Assembly (NCBI RefSeq): GCF_000620065.1
Contig: NZ_JHVI01000014.1
Coordinates: 1 to 64,000, forward strand
Length of the DNA: 64,000 bases
Origin: Meiothermus cerbereus DSM 11376
Lineage (GTDB): Bacteria; Deinococcota; Deinococci; Deinococcales; Thermaceae
Direction of reading: 5' to 3'
Every line of letters begins with the position of its first letter. Positions within the stretch are counted from its first letter, which is position 1. The notes beneath the pieces are model-generated. The model was not told the origin of the DNA. It saw nothing but the letters and a program-made list of their open reading frames with translations, and did not search any database. Positions 33,212-40,790 of this stretch are shown here, piece by piece. The position numbers and the translations under genes are program-made.

Positions 33212-33256
33212 GCCAGTAGCCGATGGCTAAATTTTCTTCAGCTATCAGCTACTGGC
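33212..33256. repeat. Intergenic hairpin between livK and livF
   Basis: GCCAGTAGC, a 27-base middle and GCTACTGGC form a stem that continues with partial pairing (GATGGCT with AGCTATC). It occupies the 80-base gap between livK and livF. No T-run follows. It may limit read-through or protect the livK message. Confidence 0.55.
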
Positions 33257-33269
33257 CTCTGGCCCAGCT

Positions 33270-34478
33270 TTAGGGGTTTCTCACCTGGCGGAACAGCGTA
33301 GAGGTAAAGGGTTCAGTTACCGGAACAAACTTGCCGCCTCTAGCTTCCAACACCCGCAACCCCTCGGCTCCGGTCTGCTCGCTGCGGGTGAAGTCGATCT
33401 CGATGCCTGCCTTGGTAGAGACCGCAAAGCCGGGTCTGAAGGCGTTGGGGCCGTTCATACCAATCAGGGCCTGGTAGACGGTTTCGTTATCAATGCGGCC
33501 ATTGAAGCGCTGGGCAGCCCGCTTCATGGCCTCTACCGCGATGGCCGCCGCCAGCATCCCGGCGGTGTAGTTGGTGGAGTTGAGAATATCGGCGCCGCGG
33601 TTATATTTTGCGGCCAGCTGCTTCTGCAGGTTAATGCCCGGTGCGTTCTCGTCCAGGGTGTAGTAGCTGCTGGCCCACAAGTAGCCCTCAGCCGCATCCC
33701 CGGCCAGGCGAATCAAATCGGCACCGCCGGTGTAAACCGCCCCCATCTGCTTGATCTTTTTATCCAGTCCCAGACGCTTGGCGTCCTTGAGGATGTTGGC
33801 TACCGGCCCGGCTACGTTTTGGTGGATGATGAACTCGACCCCGGCAGCATCCAGTGCGCGCAACAGGGCGGTGTTGTCCAGGTTGCCCCCGCCCACTTCC
33901 CGCACATCCACGATGGTCTGTCCCAACCGTTGGGCAGCTCGACGGGCATGGTCTACCACCGCACGCCCGAAGGGGCTGGGGTTCACCACCAGGGCAATCT
34001 TGGCATTTTTGCTGGTTCGGTTGATGTACTCCATCAGCGCCACCACCTGCTCGGAGTAGCTGCTCACCGGCAGGAACATGTACTGGTTGTTGGGCGGTTC
34101 AATCAGGCCGATGTGGGCCGAGGCGGGAATGGTGGGCATCTTCACTTCGTTGATGAGGGGCTTGAGTTGCAGCATGGCCCCGGTAGAGTAGCCCAGGTAA
34201 ATAGCCGGCTTGGCCCGATCCAGGGCTTCCTCGAAGATGCGCTGAGTGTTGGGGTTCTGGTACTGGTCGTCCCGCACGCTGCAGTTGAGGGTGACGTTGG
34301 GGATCAGTTTTTGCTCGTTGGCATAGCGGCAGTAATCCTCGATACCCGCCCCATACGGCCCCCCCACGTCCGAGGTGGGCCCCGTCACGGCCCCCGACCA
34401 CAGCAGGTTGACCGTGCGCCCCTGGGCCATAGCCAGTCCCAGGAGTGCCACTGTTGCTAAAACCATCGCTCGCTTCAT
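33270..34478 (-). CDS. livK: Branched-chain amino acid type substrate-binding protein
   Basis: An extracellular receptor of 402 residues. The ATG at 34478 has GAGGAGG about five bases upstream and opens a signal peptide (MKRAMVLATVALLGLAMAQ); an in-frame start ten codons earlier is weaker. The mature part begins TVNLLWSGAVTGPTSDVGGP, characteristic of type I periplasmic binding proteins of the LivK/AmiC group. IALVVNPSPFGRAVVDHA and GYLWASSYYTLDENAPG follow in the second lobe. It belongs to the LivFKMHG set. The specific ligand cannot be deduced, and such receptors also bind amides, aromatic acids or urea. Confidence 0.9.
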   Translation of the reverse strand: MKRAMVLATVALLGLAMAQGRTVNLLWSGAVTGPTSDVGGPYGAGIEDYCRYANEQKLIPNVTLNCSVRDDQYQNPNTQRIFEEALDRAKPAIYLGYSTGAMLQLKPLINEVKMPTIPASAHIGLIEPPNNQYMFLPVSSYSEQVVALMEYINRTSKNAKIALVVNPSPFGRAVVDHARRAAQRLGQTIVDVREVGGGNLDNTALLRALDAAGVEFIIHQNVAGPVANILKDAKRLGLDKKIKQMGAVYTGGADLIRLAGDAAEGYLWASSYYTLDENAPGINLQKQLAAKYNRGADILNSTNYTAGMLAAAIAVEAMKRAAQRFNGRIDNETVYQALIGMNGPNAFRPGFAVSTKAGIEIDFTRSEQTGAEGLRVLEARGGKFVPVTEPFTSTLFRQVRNP

Positions 34479-34553
34479 GATGCCTCCTCTATCTCTGCTA
34501 ATCTTCACTTAGATTGCAACGCGCCTAACGCGGTGTTGCCTTGGTTGCGGGCC

Positions 34554-35630
34554 TCAATACTTGAACGGCCAGGTTCGGAAATAACTTCGCACAAGCCGCC
34601 ACCAGTTGTATAGCCCTCTCGGTTCGAAAACCAGGAACAGCACAATCACCAGGCCAAAAGAAAGGGGCAGCAAGGCCGAGGCCACATCCACACCCGCCGG
34701 GGTGATGCTCTGAATGAAGGCGTTGGATTTCATCCATTCCGAAAGCCGTTCCACGTACAAGCGCAAAAACTCGATAAAGGCCGGGCCCAGTATGCTGCCC
34801 ACCACCGTGCCCAGCCCGCCCACAATGGCCATGGCCAGCAGGGCCACCGAGCGGCCCAGGGTGAACTCCTCCACCACCACCGCCCGCTGCATATAAGCCA
34901 GCAAACCCCCGGCCACCCCCCCGTAGAAGGCCCCCAGGGCAAAGGCCATGAGCTTGGTGCGGCCCGGATCCATACCCATAGCGTCGGCGGCGCGGTCGTT
35001 GTCGCGCACGGCGATGAGCGCCCGGCCATACTTGCCCCGCAGCAGGTTGCGCCAGGCTATGACCACGAGCACCAGCACGAACAAAATCACGTAGTACCAG
35101 AAATAGTTGTGGTTGCGGAAGCTAATTTCCAGGCCCAAAAAGTTTCGCATCTCCACCGGAATCGCCGCCCCTTGGGCCAGGGCCGGACTGCGCCCCACCA
35201 CCCACACGAAAATCTCCTGGAATGCCAGCGTCGCCAGCGCCAGGTAGAGGTGCTTGACCCGGAGGCTCGGAATTCCCACGATGAAGCCGATGATGGCCGC
35301 TGCAAAGCCCCCCAAAGGAACCGTTAACCAGAACGGTAGGCTGGGTGCGCTCAAGGCCACCGTGTAAGCCCCCACCCCCATAAAAGCCGCCTGACCCACG
35401 CTAATCAGGCCCGCATAGCCGGTGGTGATGTTGAGCCCCAGCACCGCAATGATGTAAATCAGAATGAAGTTGAGCACCAGCACCTGCGAGCGTTCTAAGA
35501 ACATCGGCAGGATACACAGGGCTACAAGCAGCAGCACCAGCGAGACAATCTCGCGGTAGTTGGCAAAGATGGTGGTGTCCTGCACGTAGGAGGTGCGGTA
35601 GTTGCCGGTCTGGGCCCAGGGGTTACGCAT
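34554..35630 (-). CDS. livM: Branched-chain amino acid type ABC permease LivM
   Basis: A membrane protein of 358 residues with about nine hydrophobic helices. The family core is visible as LNITTGYAGLISVGQAAFMGVGA near residue 65 and LIAVRDNDRAADAMGMDPGRTKLMAFALGAFYGGVAGGLLA near residues 225-265, the latter including the ATPase-contact loop. Its N-terminal 25 residues are hydrophilic and unusual. The start has GGGGGG upstream. It is followed by livK and preceded by livH across a 110-base gap that contains a purine-rich inverted repeat. Confidence 0.9.
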   Translation of the reverse strand: MRNPWAQTGNYRTSYVQDTTIFANYREIVSLVLLLVALCILPMFLERSQVLVLNFILIYIIAVLGLNITTGYAGLISVGQAAFMGVGAYTVALSAPSLPFWLTVPLGGFAAAIIGFIVGIPSLRVKHLYLALATLAFQEIFVWVVGRSPALAQGAAIPVEMRNFLGLEISFRNHNYFWYYVILFVLVLVVIAWRNLLRGKYGRALIAVRDNDRAADAMGMDPGRTKLMAFALGAFYGGVAGGLLAYMQRAVVVEEFTLGRSVALLAMAIVGGLGTVVGSILGPAFIEFLRLYVERLSEWMKSNAFIQSITPAGVDVASALLPLSFGLVIVLFLVFEPRGLYNWWRLVRSYFRTWPFKY

Positions 35631-35640
35631 AGAAACCCCC

Positions 35641-35730
35641 CCAAAAAGCGTAGAAAGTGGAAAGAGAAAAGAGCAAAGGAGAGCCCAGAGGCCCCTGCTT
35701 TCCTCCTTCTACTTTTCTCTTTGCTCGCTG
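35641..35730. repeat. Purine/pyrimidine-rich imperfect inverted repeat, livH-livM gap
   Basis: An A/G-rich left arm (GTAGAAAGTGGAAAGAGAAA) faces a C/T-rich right arm (CTTCTACTTTTCTCTTTGCT), giving a long imperfect hairpin. A closely related element fills the gap at 38630-38712. The common motif is GCGT, A or G, then GAAAGTGGAAAGAGAAA. It appears to be a family of non-coding repeats placed between genes of this operon. Confidence 0.6.
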
Positions 35731-35741
35731 TTCGTTCCTCA

Positions 35742-36650
35742 TCACACCCTCTCAATCTCCTCGGTGCCAAACAGCCCATGGGGCTTGAACCACAGCATGA
35801 CCAGCAGCACCACAAAGGGCATTACATACTGCGAGCCACCCCCTACCAGTCCAATCTGGCTAAAGAACCCATCCAGGTAGGCGGTAGAAAAGGACTGCAG
35901 GATGCCTATGACGATACCCCCCACCACGGCTCCCGGAACCGAGTCCAAACCCCCCAGGATCACTGCCGGGAATACCGCCAGTCCGATAGCAATCAGGCCG
36001 TCCTGGTTCAGGCCCGACACCGTTCCGACCACAATGCCAGCAGCAGCAGCCGTAAGGCCTGCCACCGCCCAGGCCAGTGCAAAAACCCGCTGCACCGAGA
36101 CCCCCACACTCATGGAGGCCATCTGATCGTCGGCCACCGCCCGCATCGAGACCCCCAGCACCGAACGCTGGAAAAACCAGCCAAAAAGCAGCAAGAACAC
36201 TACGGTAAAACCAATCGCCAAAAGCTGTGGGTACGAGATGTTAATGGCCCCCAGGTTGAGCCCTCCCGCCGGCAAAAATGCCGGGAAGGTGAAATTGCCC
36301 GAACCAAAGGGGGTCAGGTACATCAGGCCGTCCAGCACACTGGCCAGACCAATGGTGACCATAATTACCGAGATAATCGGCTGCCCCACCATCCGGCGCA
36401 AAAACACCCGCTCTACCAGAAACCCCAGTCCGGCCGTTAGCAGCATGGACACCAACGCCGCCAGCCATATGGGCAGCTTGACCCACACCGCCAGGGCATA
36501 GGCCATAAAAGCCCCAATGGCAATAAACTGGCCGTTGGCAAAGTTAATAACCCGGCTGGACTTGTAAATCAGCACAAATCCCAGTGCAGCCAGGGCGTAT
36601 ATGCAGCCTACGGCCACACCGGAGATGAGGTTTTGCACAAAGTCGATCAC
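35742..36650 (-). CDS. livH: Branched-chain amino acid type ABC permease LivH
   Basis: A membrane protein of 302 residues with about eight hydrophobic helices. The N-terminus LISGVAVGCIYALAALGFVLIYKSS and the following NFANGQFIAIGAF are typical of LivH, and GGLDSVPGAVVGGIVIG marks the C-terminal part. The start codon is GTG at 36650 with GGAGG eight bases upstream. It begins 12 bases after the acyl-CoA ligase gene, implying a shared transcript. With LivM it should form the translocation pore. Confidence 0.9.
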   Translation of the reverse strand: MIDFVQNLISGVAVGCIYALAALGFVLIYKSSRVINFANGQFIAIGAFMAYALAVWVKLPIWLAALVSMLLTAGLGFLVERVFLRRMVGQPIISVIMVTIGLASVLDGLMYLTPFGSGNFTFPAFLPAGGLNLGAINISYPQLLAIGFTVVFLLLFGWFFQRSVLGVSMRAVADDQMASMSVGVSVQRVFALAWAVAGLTAAAAGIVVGTVSGLNQDGLIAIGLAVFPAVILGGLDSVPGAVVGGIVIGILQSFSTAYLDGFFSQIGLVGGGSQYVMPFVVLLVMLWFKPHGLFGTEEIERV

Positions 36651-36662
36651 AGACTACGCCTC

Positions 36663-38603
36663 CTATGCACCCACCAGTTCGGTCTTGCCATTGGCCTCGA
36701 GCACCCTTACCTCTACCGAGACTTTTTGCACCGTACCGTCCTGGTACTTGAACTCAGTGTCCACCTGCACCGTGTCGGCATGGCCGTAAAGCGCATCCAC
36801 AAGGGGTTGATAGCGCTGCATGATGAACTTCCGGCGCACCTTACCGGTACGGGTCAGCTCGTCATCGTCGGCATCGAGCAGCTTATAAAGCAACACAAAG
36901 CGTCGGATGCGCAAGTGCTCGGGTAGCCCTGCGTTGACCGCCCTCACCTCCTTGCGAATGAGCTCGGCCACCTGCGGCTTTTGCGAGAGGTCTATATAGG
37001 TGGTGTAGGCAATCCGGTTGTCCTCGGCCCATTTGCCCACGGTCTGGGGGTCTACGTTAATAAAGGCGGTAAGGTAGGGCTTCTGGTCGCCAAAGACCAC
37101 CGCTTCTTTGATGTAGGGGCTGAATTTGAGCTTGTTCTCGATAAACTGCGGGCTGAACATCTGCTGGGTGCTGGTGTGCATCACGTCCGATACCCGGTCA
37201 ATCACCACCAGGTGGCCCTCGGGCGTGAGGTAGCCGGCATCGCCGGTGTGCAGCCAGCCATCGGCAAAGGTTTCGGCGGTGGCCTCGGGGTTCTGCCAGT
37301 AACCCGCCACCACCGCGTCGGATCTGCACAGAATTTCGCCGCGCTCGCTAATTTTGACCTCGCCCCCCGGAATCGGCACCCCCACCGTATCGGCCCGCAC
37401 GTCGCCGTCGCGGTGCACAAAGGCAATCCCGATGATCTCGGTCTGGCCGTAGATTTGCTTGAGGTTAACCCCAATGGCGTGGTAAAAGCGGAAGACATCC
37501 GGGCCGAGTGCAGCCCCGCCGGTGTAGGCCCGGCGCAGCCGCAAAAAACCAAGCTGGTCGCGCAGGGGTTTGAACATGACCTGGTCGGCCAGCCAGTAGG
37601 CCAGGCGCAGCCCCAGGGGCATGGGTTTACCACTCATGCGGTAGTCGGCGGCGCGGTAGCCGATTTTGAGCATCTGTTGGTAGACCCAGCGGTTGAAGGC
37701 GTAGGTCTCGGAGATACGAACCCAGATCTGGCTCTGGGTGCCCTCCCAGACCCGGGGCGGGCTGAACATCACGTGCGGCCCAATCTCCTTGAGGTCGCTC
37801 ATGGCGGTCTCTACCGACTCGGGCATGTTGACGGCAAACCCACCGGCCAGCGCCATGCCCACCGACATCATCTGCTCGCCAATCCAGGCAAAGGGCAAGA
37901 AAGACAAATAGTCGTCGGTAGGCTTCAGGGGGTCAATCTCCTGCAAAGCCACCCCCATGTGCAGCAGGTTGCGGTGCATTAGCATGGCGGCCTTGGGCCT
38001 GCCGGTGGTACCGGAGGTGAGGGAGAGGTGGCAGACGTCCTCGGGCCGGCCCTGGGCAATGCGTTCCTCCACGGCCTGGGGGTGCTTCTCCAGGTATGCT
38101 TCGCCCAGCCGCTCCACCTCTTCGAAGCCGATGATCCAGGGGTCGTCCTGGTAGGCGCGCATCCCCTTGGGGTCTTCGTAGATGACCTTGCGCACGCTGG
38201 GAATTTCGCTGCGGATTTCCAGGAGCTTGTCCACTTGCTCCTGGTTCTCGGCCACCACAAAGGCCGCCCCGGTATAGGAGAGCACATAGGCAATCTCGGG
38301 GGGCAGCGAAGACTGGTACACACCCACCGAGATCCCGCCCAGCGACTGGGTGGCAAGTTCGGCATAGAGCCACTCGGGGATGTTGTCGGCAATCACCGCC
38401 AGCCGCTCCCCCTTCTCGAAGCCCAGCGCCAAAAGACCCGCGGCAAAACGGGTTACGTGCCGGTAGTAGTCGGCAAAGGTGATCTCGTTCCAGATGCCAA
38501 AGTCCTTCTCGCGGATGGCCACCTGCTTGGGCATCGCTTTGGCCCGCATCTGGAGGACTTGCGGGAGGGTGTATTTTTTGAGCTCGTAGCCGGAGGGCAT
38601 CAT
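36663..38603 (-). CDS. AMP-forming long-chain fatty acyl-CoA synthetase-like ligase
   Basis: A large adenylate-forming enzyme of 646 residues. The P-loop is SLTSGTTGRPKAAMLMHRN near residue 180, the A5-like motif is KQIYGQTEIIG, the A7 motif is GWLHTGDAGYLTPEGHLVV and the A8/A10 region carries KLKFSPYIKEAVVFGDQKPY. These place it with FAA1-type fatty acyl-CoA synthetases. It activates a carboxylic acid with ATP and couples it to CoA in the cytoplasm or at the membrane face. The ATG at 38603 has GGAGG six bases upstream; a TTG two codons earlier is unlikely. Its position inside a liv transporter operon suggests that the imported compound, an aromatic or fatty acid, is trapped as a CoA ester. 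Confidence 0.85.
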   Translation of the reverse strand: MMPSGYELKKYTLPQVLQMRAKAMPKQVAIREKDFGIWNEITFADYYRHVTRFAAGLLALGFEKGERLAVIADNIPEWLYAELATQSLGGISVGVYQSSLPPEIAYVLSYTGAAFVVAENQEQVDKLLEIRSEIPSVRKVIYEDPKGMRAYQDDPWIIGFEEVERLGEAYLEKHPQAVEERIAQGRPEDVCHLSLTSGTTGRPKAAMLMHRNLLHMGVALQEIDPLKPTDDYLSFLPFAWIGEQMMSVGMALAGGFAVNMPESVETAMSDLKEIGPHVMFSPPRVWEGTQSQIWVRISETYAFNRWVYQQMLKIGYRAADYRMSGKPMPLGLRLAYWLADQVMFKPLRDQLGFLRLRRAYTGGAALGPDVFRFYHAIGVNLKQIYGQTEIIGIAFVHRDGDVRADTVGVPIPGGEVKISERGEILCRSDAVVAGYWQNPEATAETFADGWLHTGDAGYLTPEGHLVVIDRVSDVMHTSTQQMFSPQFIENKLKFSPYIKEAVVFGDQKPYLTAFINVDPQTVGKWAEDNRIAYTTYIDLSQKPQVAELIRKEVRAVNAGLPEHLRIRRFVLLYKLLDADDDELTRTGKVRRKFIMQRYQPLVDALYGHADTVQVDTEFKYQDGTVQKVSVEVRVLEANGKTELVGA

Positions 38604-38629
38604 GGGCAACCTCCACGCAATGGGTAAAG

Positions 38630-38712
38630 GCGAGAAAAGGGAAAAGGGGAAAGAGAAAAGTAAAGGCTTTTGAAGTCCCTTTTCTCCTTTCTCTTTCCAC
38701 TTTCCACGCCTC
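38630..38712. repeat. Purine/pyrimidine-rich imperfect inverted repeat, livG-ligase gap
   Basis: An A/G-rich left arm (GAAAAGGGGAAAGAGAAAAG) is mirrored by a C/T-rich right arm (CTTTTCTCCTTTCTCTTTCC, hence pairing on the RNA). It shares the motif GGAAAGTGGAAAGAGAAA, read on the minus strand, with the element at 35641-35730. Nothing coding was seen. Confidence 0.6.
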
Positions 38713-38717
38713 TCGCT

Positions 38718-39485
38718 TTATGCCACATGATCCACCCCCACATAGGCCTCCTGCACGCGCGGGTTCTGGCTGACTTCCTCGGGCAGCCCCGAGGCAATCA
38801 CCTGACCAAAATCCAGCACGTAGACCCGCTCGGAGATGTCCATCACCACGCCCAGGTCGTGTTCGATGAGGATGATGGTGGTACCGCGCTCGGCCCGGAT
38901 GTCCAGGATAAAGCGCACCATATCTTCTTTTTCTTCCAGGGTCATGCCGGCCATGGGCTCGTCCAGCAGCAAGAGCTTGGGCGAGAGGGCCAGGGCCCGG
39001 GCCACCTCGACCCGCTTGCGCACCCCGTAGGGCAGGTCGCCCACCAGGGCTTTGCGGTAGGGCTCGAGCTCCATGAAATCTATGATCTCTTCGCAGAAGC
39101 GTCGGTTTTCCACACCGACCCGCATGGCCCGGCCATAAATCAGGATGTTATCCAGTAGGTTGTAGTGCCCAAAGGTGTGGCGGGCCATCAGGAGGTTTTC
39201 CAGCACCGACATGCCGGTGAATAGCTCGATGTTCTGAAAAGCCCGCGCGATACCATACTTGGTAACCTGGTGGGGTGAGGCGTGGGTCAGGTCGTGGCCT
39301 TCAAAAATGATTTTGCCCGAAGTGGGGTGGTAGAAACCCGAGATGCAGTTGAGCAGGCTGGTCTTGCCCGCACCGTTGGGCCCAATCACCGAGACCAGCT
39401 CGCCGTTGGCAACCTCGAGGGAGACCTCGCTAAGCGCCCTCACCCCGCCAAAGTTTAGTGATACACGTTCTACCTTAAGCTGCAC
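38718..39485 (-). CDS. livG: Branched-chain amino acid type ABC transporter ATP-binding protein
   Basis: An ATPase of 255 residues of the LivG class. Walker A is VIGPNGAGKTSLLNCISG, the signature is the LivG-style DLPYGVRKRVEVARAL in place of LSGGQ, and Walker B is LLLLDEPMAGMT. The H-loop region is ILIEHDLGVVMDISERVYVL, and DFGQVIASGLPEEVSQNP closes the domain. I prefer the GTG at 39485, which follows GGAGG by four bases and gives the family start MQLKVERVSLNFGG; an in-frame ATG at 39557 would add 24 unrelated residues. It is the first gene of the operon livG-ligase-livH-livM-livK-livF. Confidence 0.88.
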   Translation of the reverse strand: MQLKVERVSLNFGGVRALSEVSLEVANGELVSVIGPNGAGKTSLLNCISGFYHPTSGKIIFEGHDLTHASPHQVTKYGIARAFQNIELFTGMSVLENLLMARHTFGHYNLLDNILIYGRAMRVGVENRRFCEEIIDFMELEPYRKALVGDLPYGVRKRVEVARALALSPKLLLLDEPMAGMTLEEKEDMVRFILDIRAERGTTIILIEHDLGVVMDISERVYVLDFGQVIASGLPEEVSQNPRVQEAYVGVDHVA

Positions 39486-39887
39486 CAGGCCTCCTGAAAC
39501 TATGAAACATCCCTTTAAAGGCTCATACCCCGCATTGCCTACTCGACTAACAAACAAGCGTTTGGTTGGGCTAGAGTATACCGATGGGCCCTATATTATG
39601 TCAACGTTTTGTGGCCTTGTATGCAAAAAAACGTTATATTGCAGGCATTGCACAAAATGAAGTTTTTTTGTTATGCGAAGCCCACCCCCTCCTTTAGTCC
39701 TGGCCCTGCGTTGCTTTTAACCCAGAGCCTCGAGCCCAGCCAGAAGAGGCTTGAAGCATCTAGGTGCCCCGATGTCTTCCCCCGCTTCCCGCTTTGGGGC
39801 CAATGTGCTACACTTTTAGGGTTGCCTGGCTCGGCCCGGCAGGATTACTTTTCTGGCTCTAACCCGGCCAGTTTTTTGGAGGAAGCG
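39486..39887. other. Divergent intergenic region between livG and rpmH
   Basis: About 400 bases without a convincing gene. It should hold the liv operon promoter on the minus strand and the rpmH promoter on the plus strand. AACGTTTT (39603-39610) and AAAACGTT (39628-39635) form an eight-base inverted repeat that could be an operator. TACACT at 39809-39814 is a possible -10 for rpmH. No DnaA boxes (TTATCCACA-like) were found, so this is not an obvious replication origin despite the rpmH neighbourhood. Confidence 0.4.
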
Positions 39888-40046
39888 ATGAAACGCACTT
39901 GGCAACCCAACAAGCGTAAACGGGCCAAAACCCACGGTTTTCGCGCCCGGATGAAGACCGCCGAAGGCCGCAAAGTACTAGCCCGCCGCCGCGCTAAAGG
40001 CCGCGCAAAGCTGACTGTCAGCAGCGAGCCTCAATTGCGCCGCTAG
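39888..40046 (+). CDS. rpmH: Ribosomal protein bL34
   Basis: A very basic protein of 52 residues, [20 protein letters not shown] followed by [19 protein letters not shown], the universal bL34 sequence with a short C-terminal tail (VSSEPQLRR). Most bL34 proteins have 44 to 49 residues. TTGGAGGAAG stands four or more bases upstream of the ATG. It is followed by a terminator hairpin at 40066-40090 and then rnpA in the same reading phase. Unlike the Thermus arrangement known from the literature, where rpmH lies inside the rnpA gene, here the two are separate. Confidence 0.97.
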   Translation: MKRTWQPNKRKRAKTHGFRARMKTAEGRKVLARRRAKGRAKLTVSSEPQLRR

Positions 40047-40065
40047 ACCCAGGGCGTTTTCCCGG

Positions 40066-40090
40066 CTCCCCGATGCTGGGGAGTTTTTTT
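40066..40090 (+). terminator. Rho-independent terminator between rpmH and rnpA
   Basis: CTCCCC, a six-base loop and GGGGAG followed by seven T. It should end most rpmH transcripts and leave rnpA to read-through or to its own promoter, which fits the very different amounts of L34 and RNase P protein needed. Confidence 0.8.
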
Positions 40091-40139
40091 CCCTATACAC
40101 AACTACACACAATTAGCCATAAGACCTGGCCACACATCC

Positions 40140-40472
40140 ATGCCATTCTCTTCCCTCAAAGGTGAAAGAGCCTTCCAGCGCCTTCGTGGGGGGCGCATGG
40201 GGCGTGGAAAGTACCTGATGGTGCGCTGGTTCCCGCTACGACCCAACGCCTTCAATCCGGTGCGGGTGGGCATAGTGGTCTCCAATAAGGTGTCCAAAAA
40301 AGCTACCGTGCGTAACAAGATTCGCCGTCGCCTACGGGAAATTTTGCGAAAAATGCACCTTCCGCCGTGCGAGATGGTGGTGGTGGCCCAGCCCGAGGCG
40401 GTGGGCGCGTCCTACTGGGATTTACTAAAGGATCTAACCCATGCCCTAAAAAAGAGCGGGCTGGTACAATGA
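40140..40472 (+). CDS. rnpA: Ribonuclease P protein component
   Basis: The protein subunit of RNase P, 110 residues, which assists the catalytic RNA in maturing tRNA 5' ends. It starts [18 protein letters not shown], has the hydrophobic strand [15 protein letters not shown] and the RNR signature [14 protein letters not shown] near residues 62-75. Length is close to the bacterial norm of about 115. No ribosome binding site is visible before the ATG at 40140. The frame stays open upstream to the rpmH stop at 40044-40046, with no other ATG. Its stop TGA overlaps the ATG at 40469 in the pattern ATGA. Confidence 0.93.
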   Translation: MPFSSLKGERAFQRLRGGRMGRGKYLMVRWFPLRPNAFNPVRVGIVVSNKVSKKATVRNKIRRRLREILRKMHLPPCEMVVVAQPEAVGASYWDLLKDLTHALKKSGLVQ

Positions 40473-40519
40473 CACAGGTTGGTTTGCTCTATTGTGGAAA
40501 CCCGGAGCGTCGGTCTGAG

Positions 40520-40777
40520 ATGTTGAACCAGTTTCTAAAGGGCAGCGTGCGCTTTTACCGGCGCTTTATATCGCCATTGAAGCCGCCCACCTGCCGCTTC
40601 TACCCAACCTGCAGCCACTATGCGCTGGAAGCGCTGGAGCGCCACGGGCCTGTTTGGGGCCTGTACCTGAGCCTCAAGCGTATTCTTAAGTGCCACCCCC
40701 TGCACCCGGGTGGGTTGGATTATGTACCTGAGGAAAGGCCTCGAGTCCGCTGGAATCCCCTGGACTCGCTGAAGTAA
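40520..40777 (+). CDS. yidD: Membrane protein insertion efficiency factor YidD
   Basis: A small protein of 85 residues. It has the full YidD pattern: [20 protein letters not shown] near residues 12-31, [12 protein letters not shown], a [20 protein letters not shown] segment and [12 protein letters not shown]. The three conserved cysteines are present. It associates with the inner membrane and helps YidC. The ATG at 40520 gives the usual family start ([13 protein letters not shown]). An alternative ATG at 40469 overlaps the rnpA stop by four bases (ATGA) and would add 17 residues ([17 protein letters not shown]), so coupling may favour it. YidC follows 13 bases later. Confidence 0.92.
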   Translation: MLNQFLKGSVRFYRRFISPLKPPTCRFYPTCSHYALEALERHGPVWGLYLSLKRILKCHPLHPGGLDYVPEERPRVRWNPLDSLK

Positions 40778-40790
40778 AAGGAGCAACTGG

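Noticed and set aside
39609-39887. In-frame upstream extension of rpmH to an ATG at 39609
   Set aside because: bL34 starts at MKRTWQPN with a strong ribosome binding site; the extension is unlike any ribosomal protein.
39486-40140. Replication origin near rpmH
   Set aside because: rpmH often neighbours dnaA and oriC, but no dnaA gene and no cluster of DnaA boxes is visible here.
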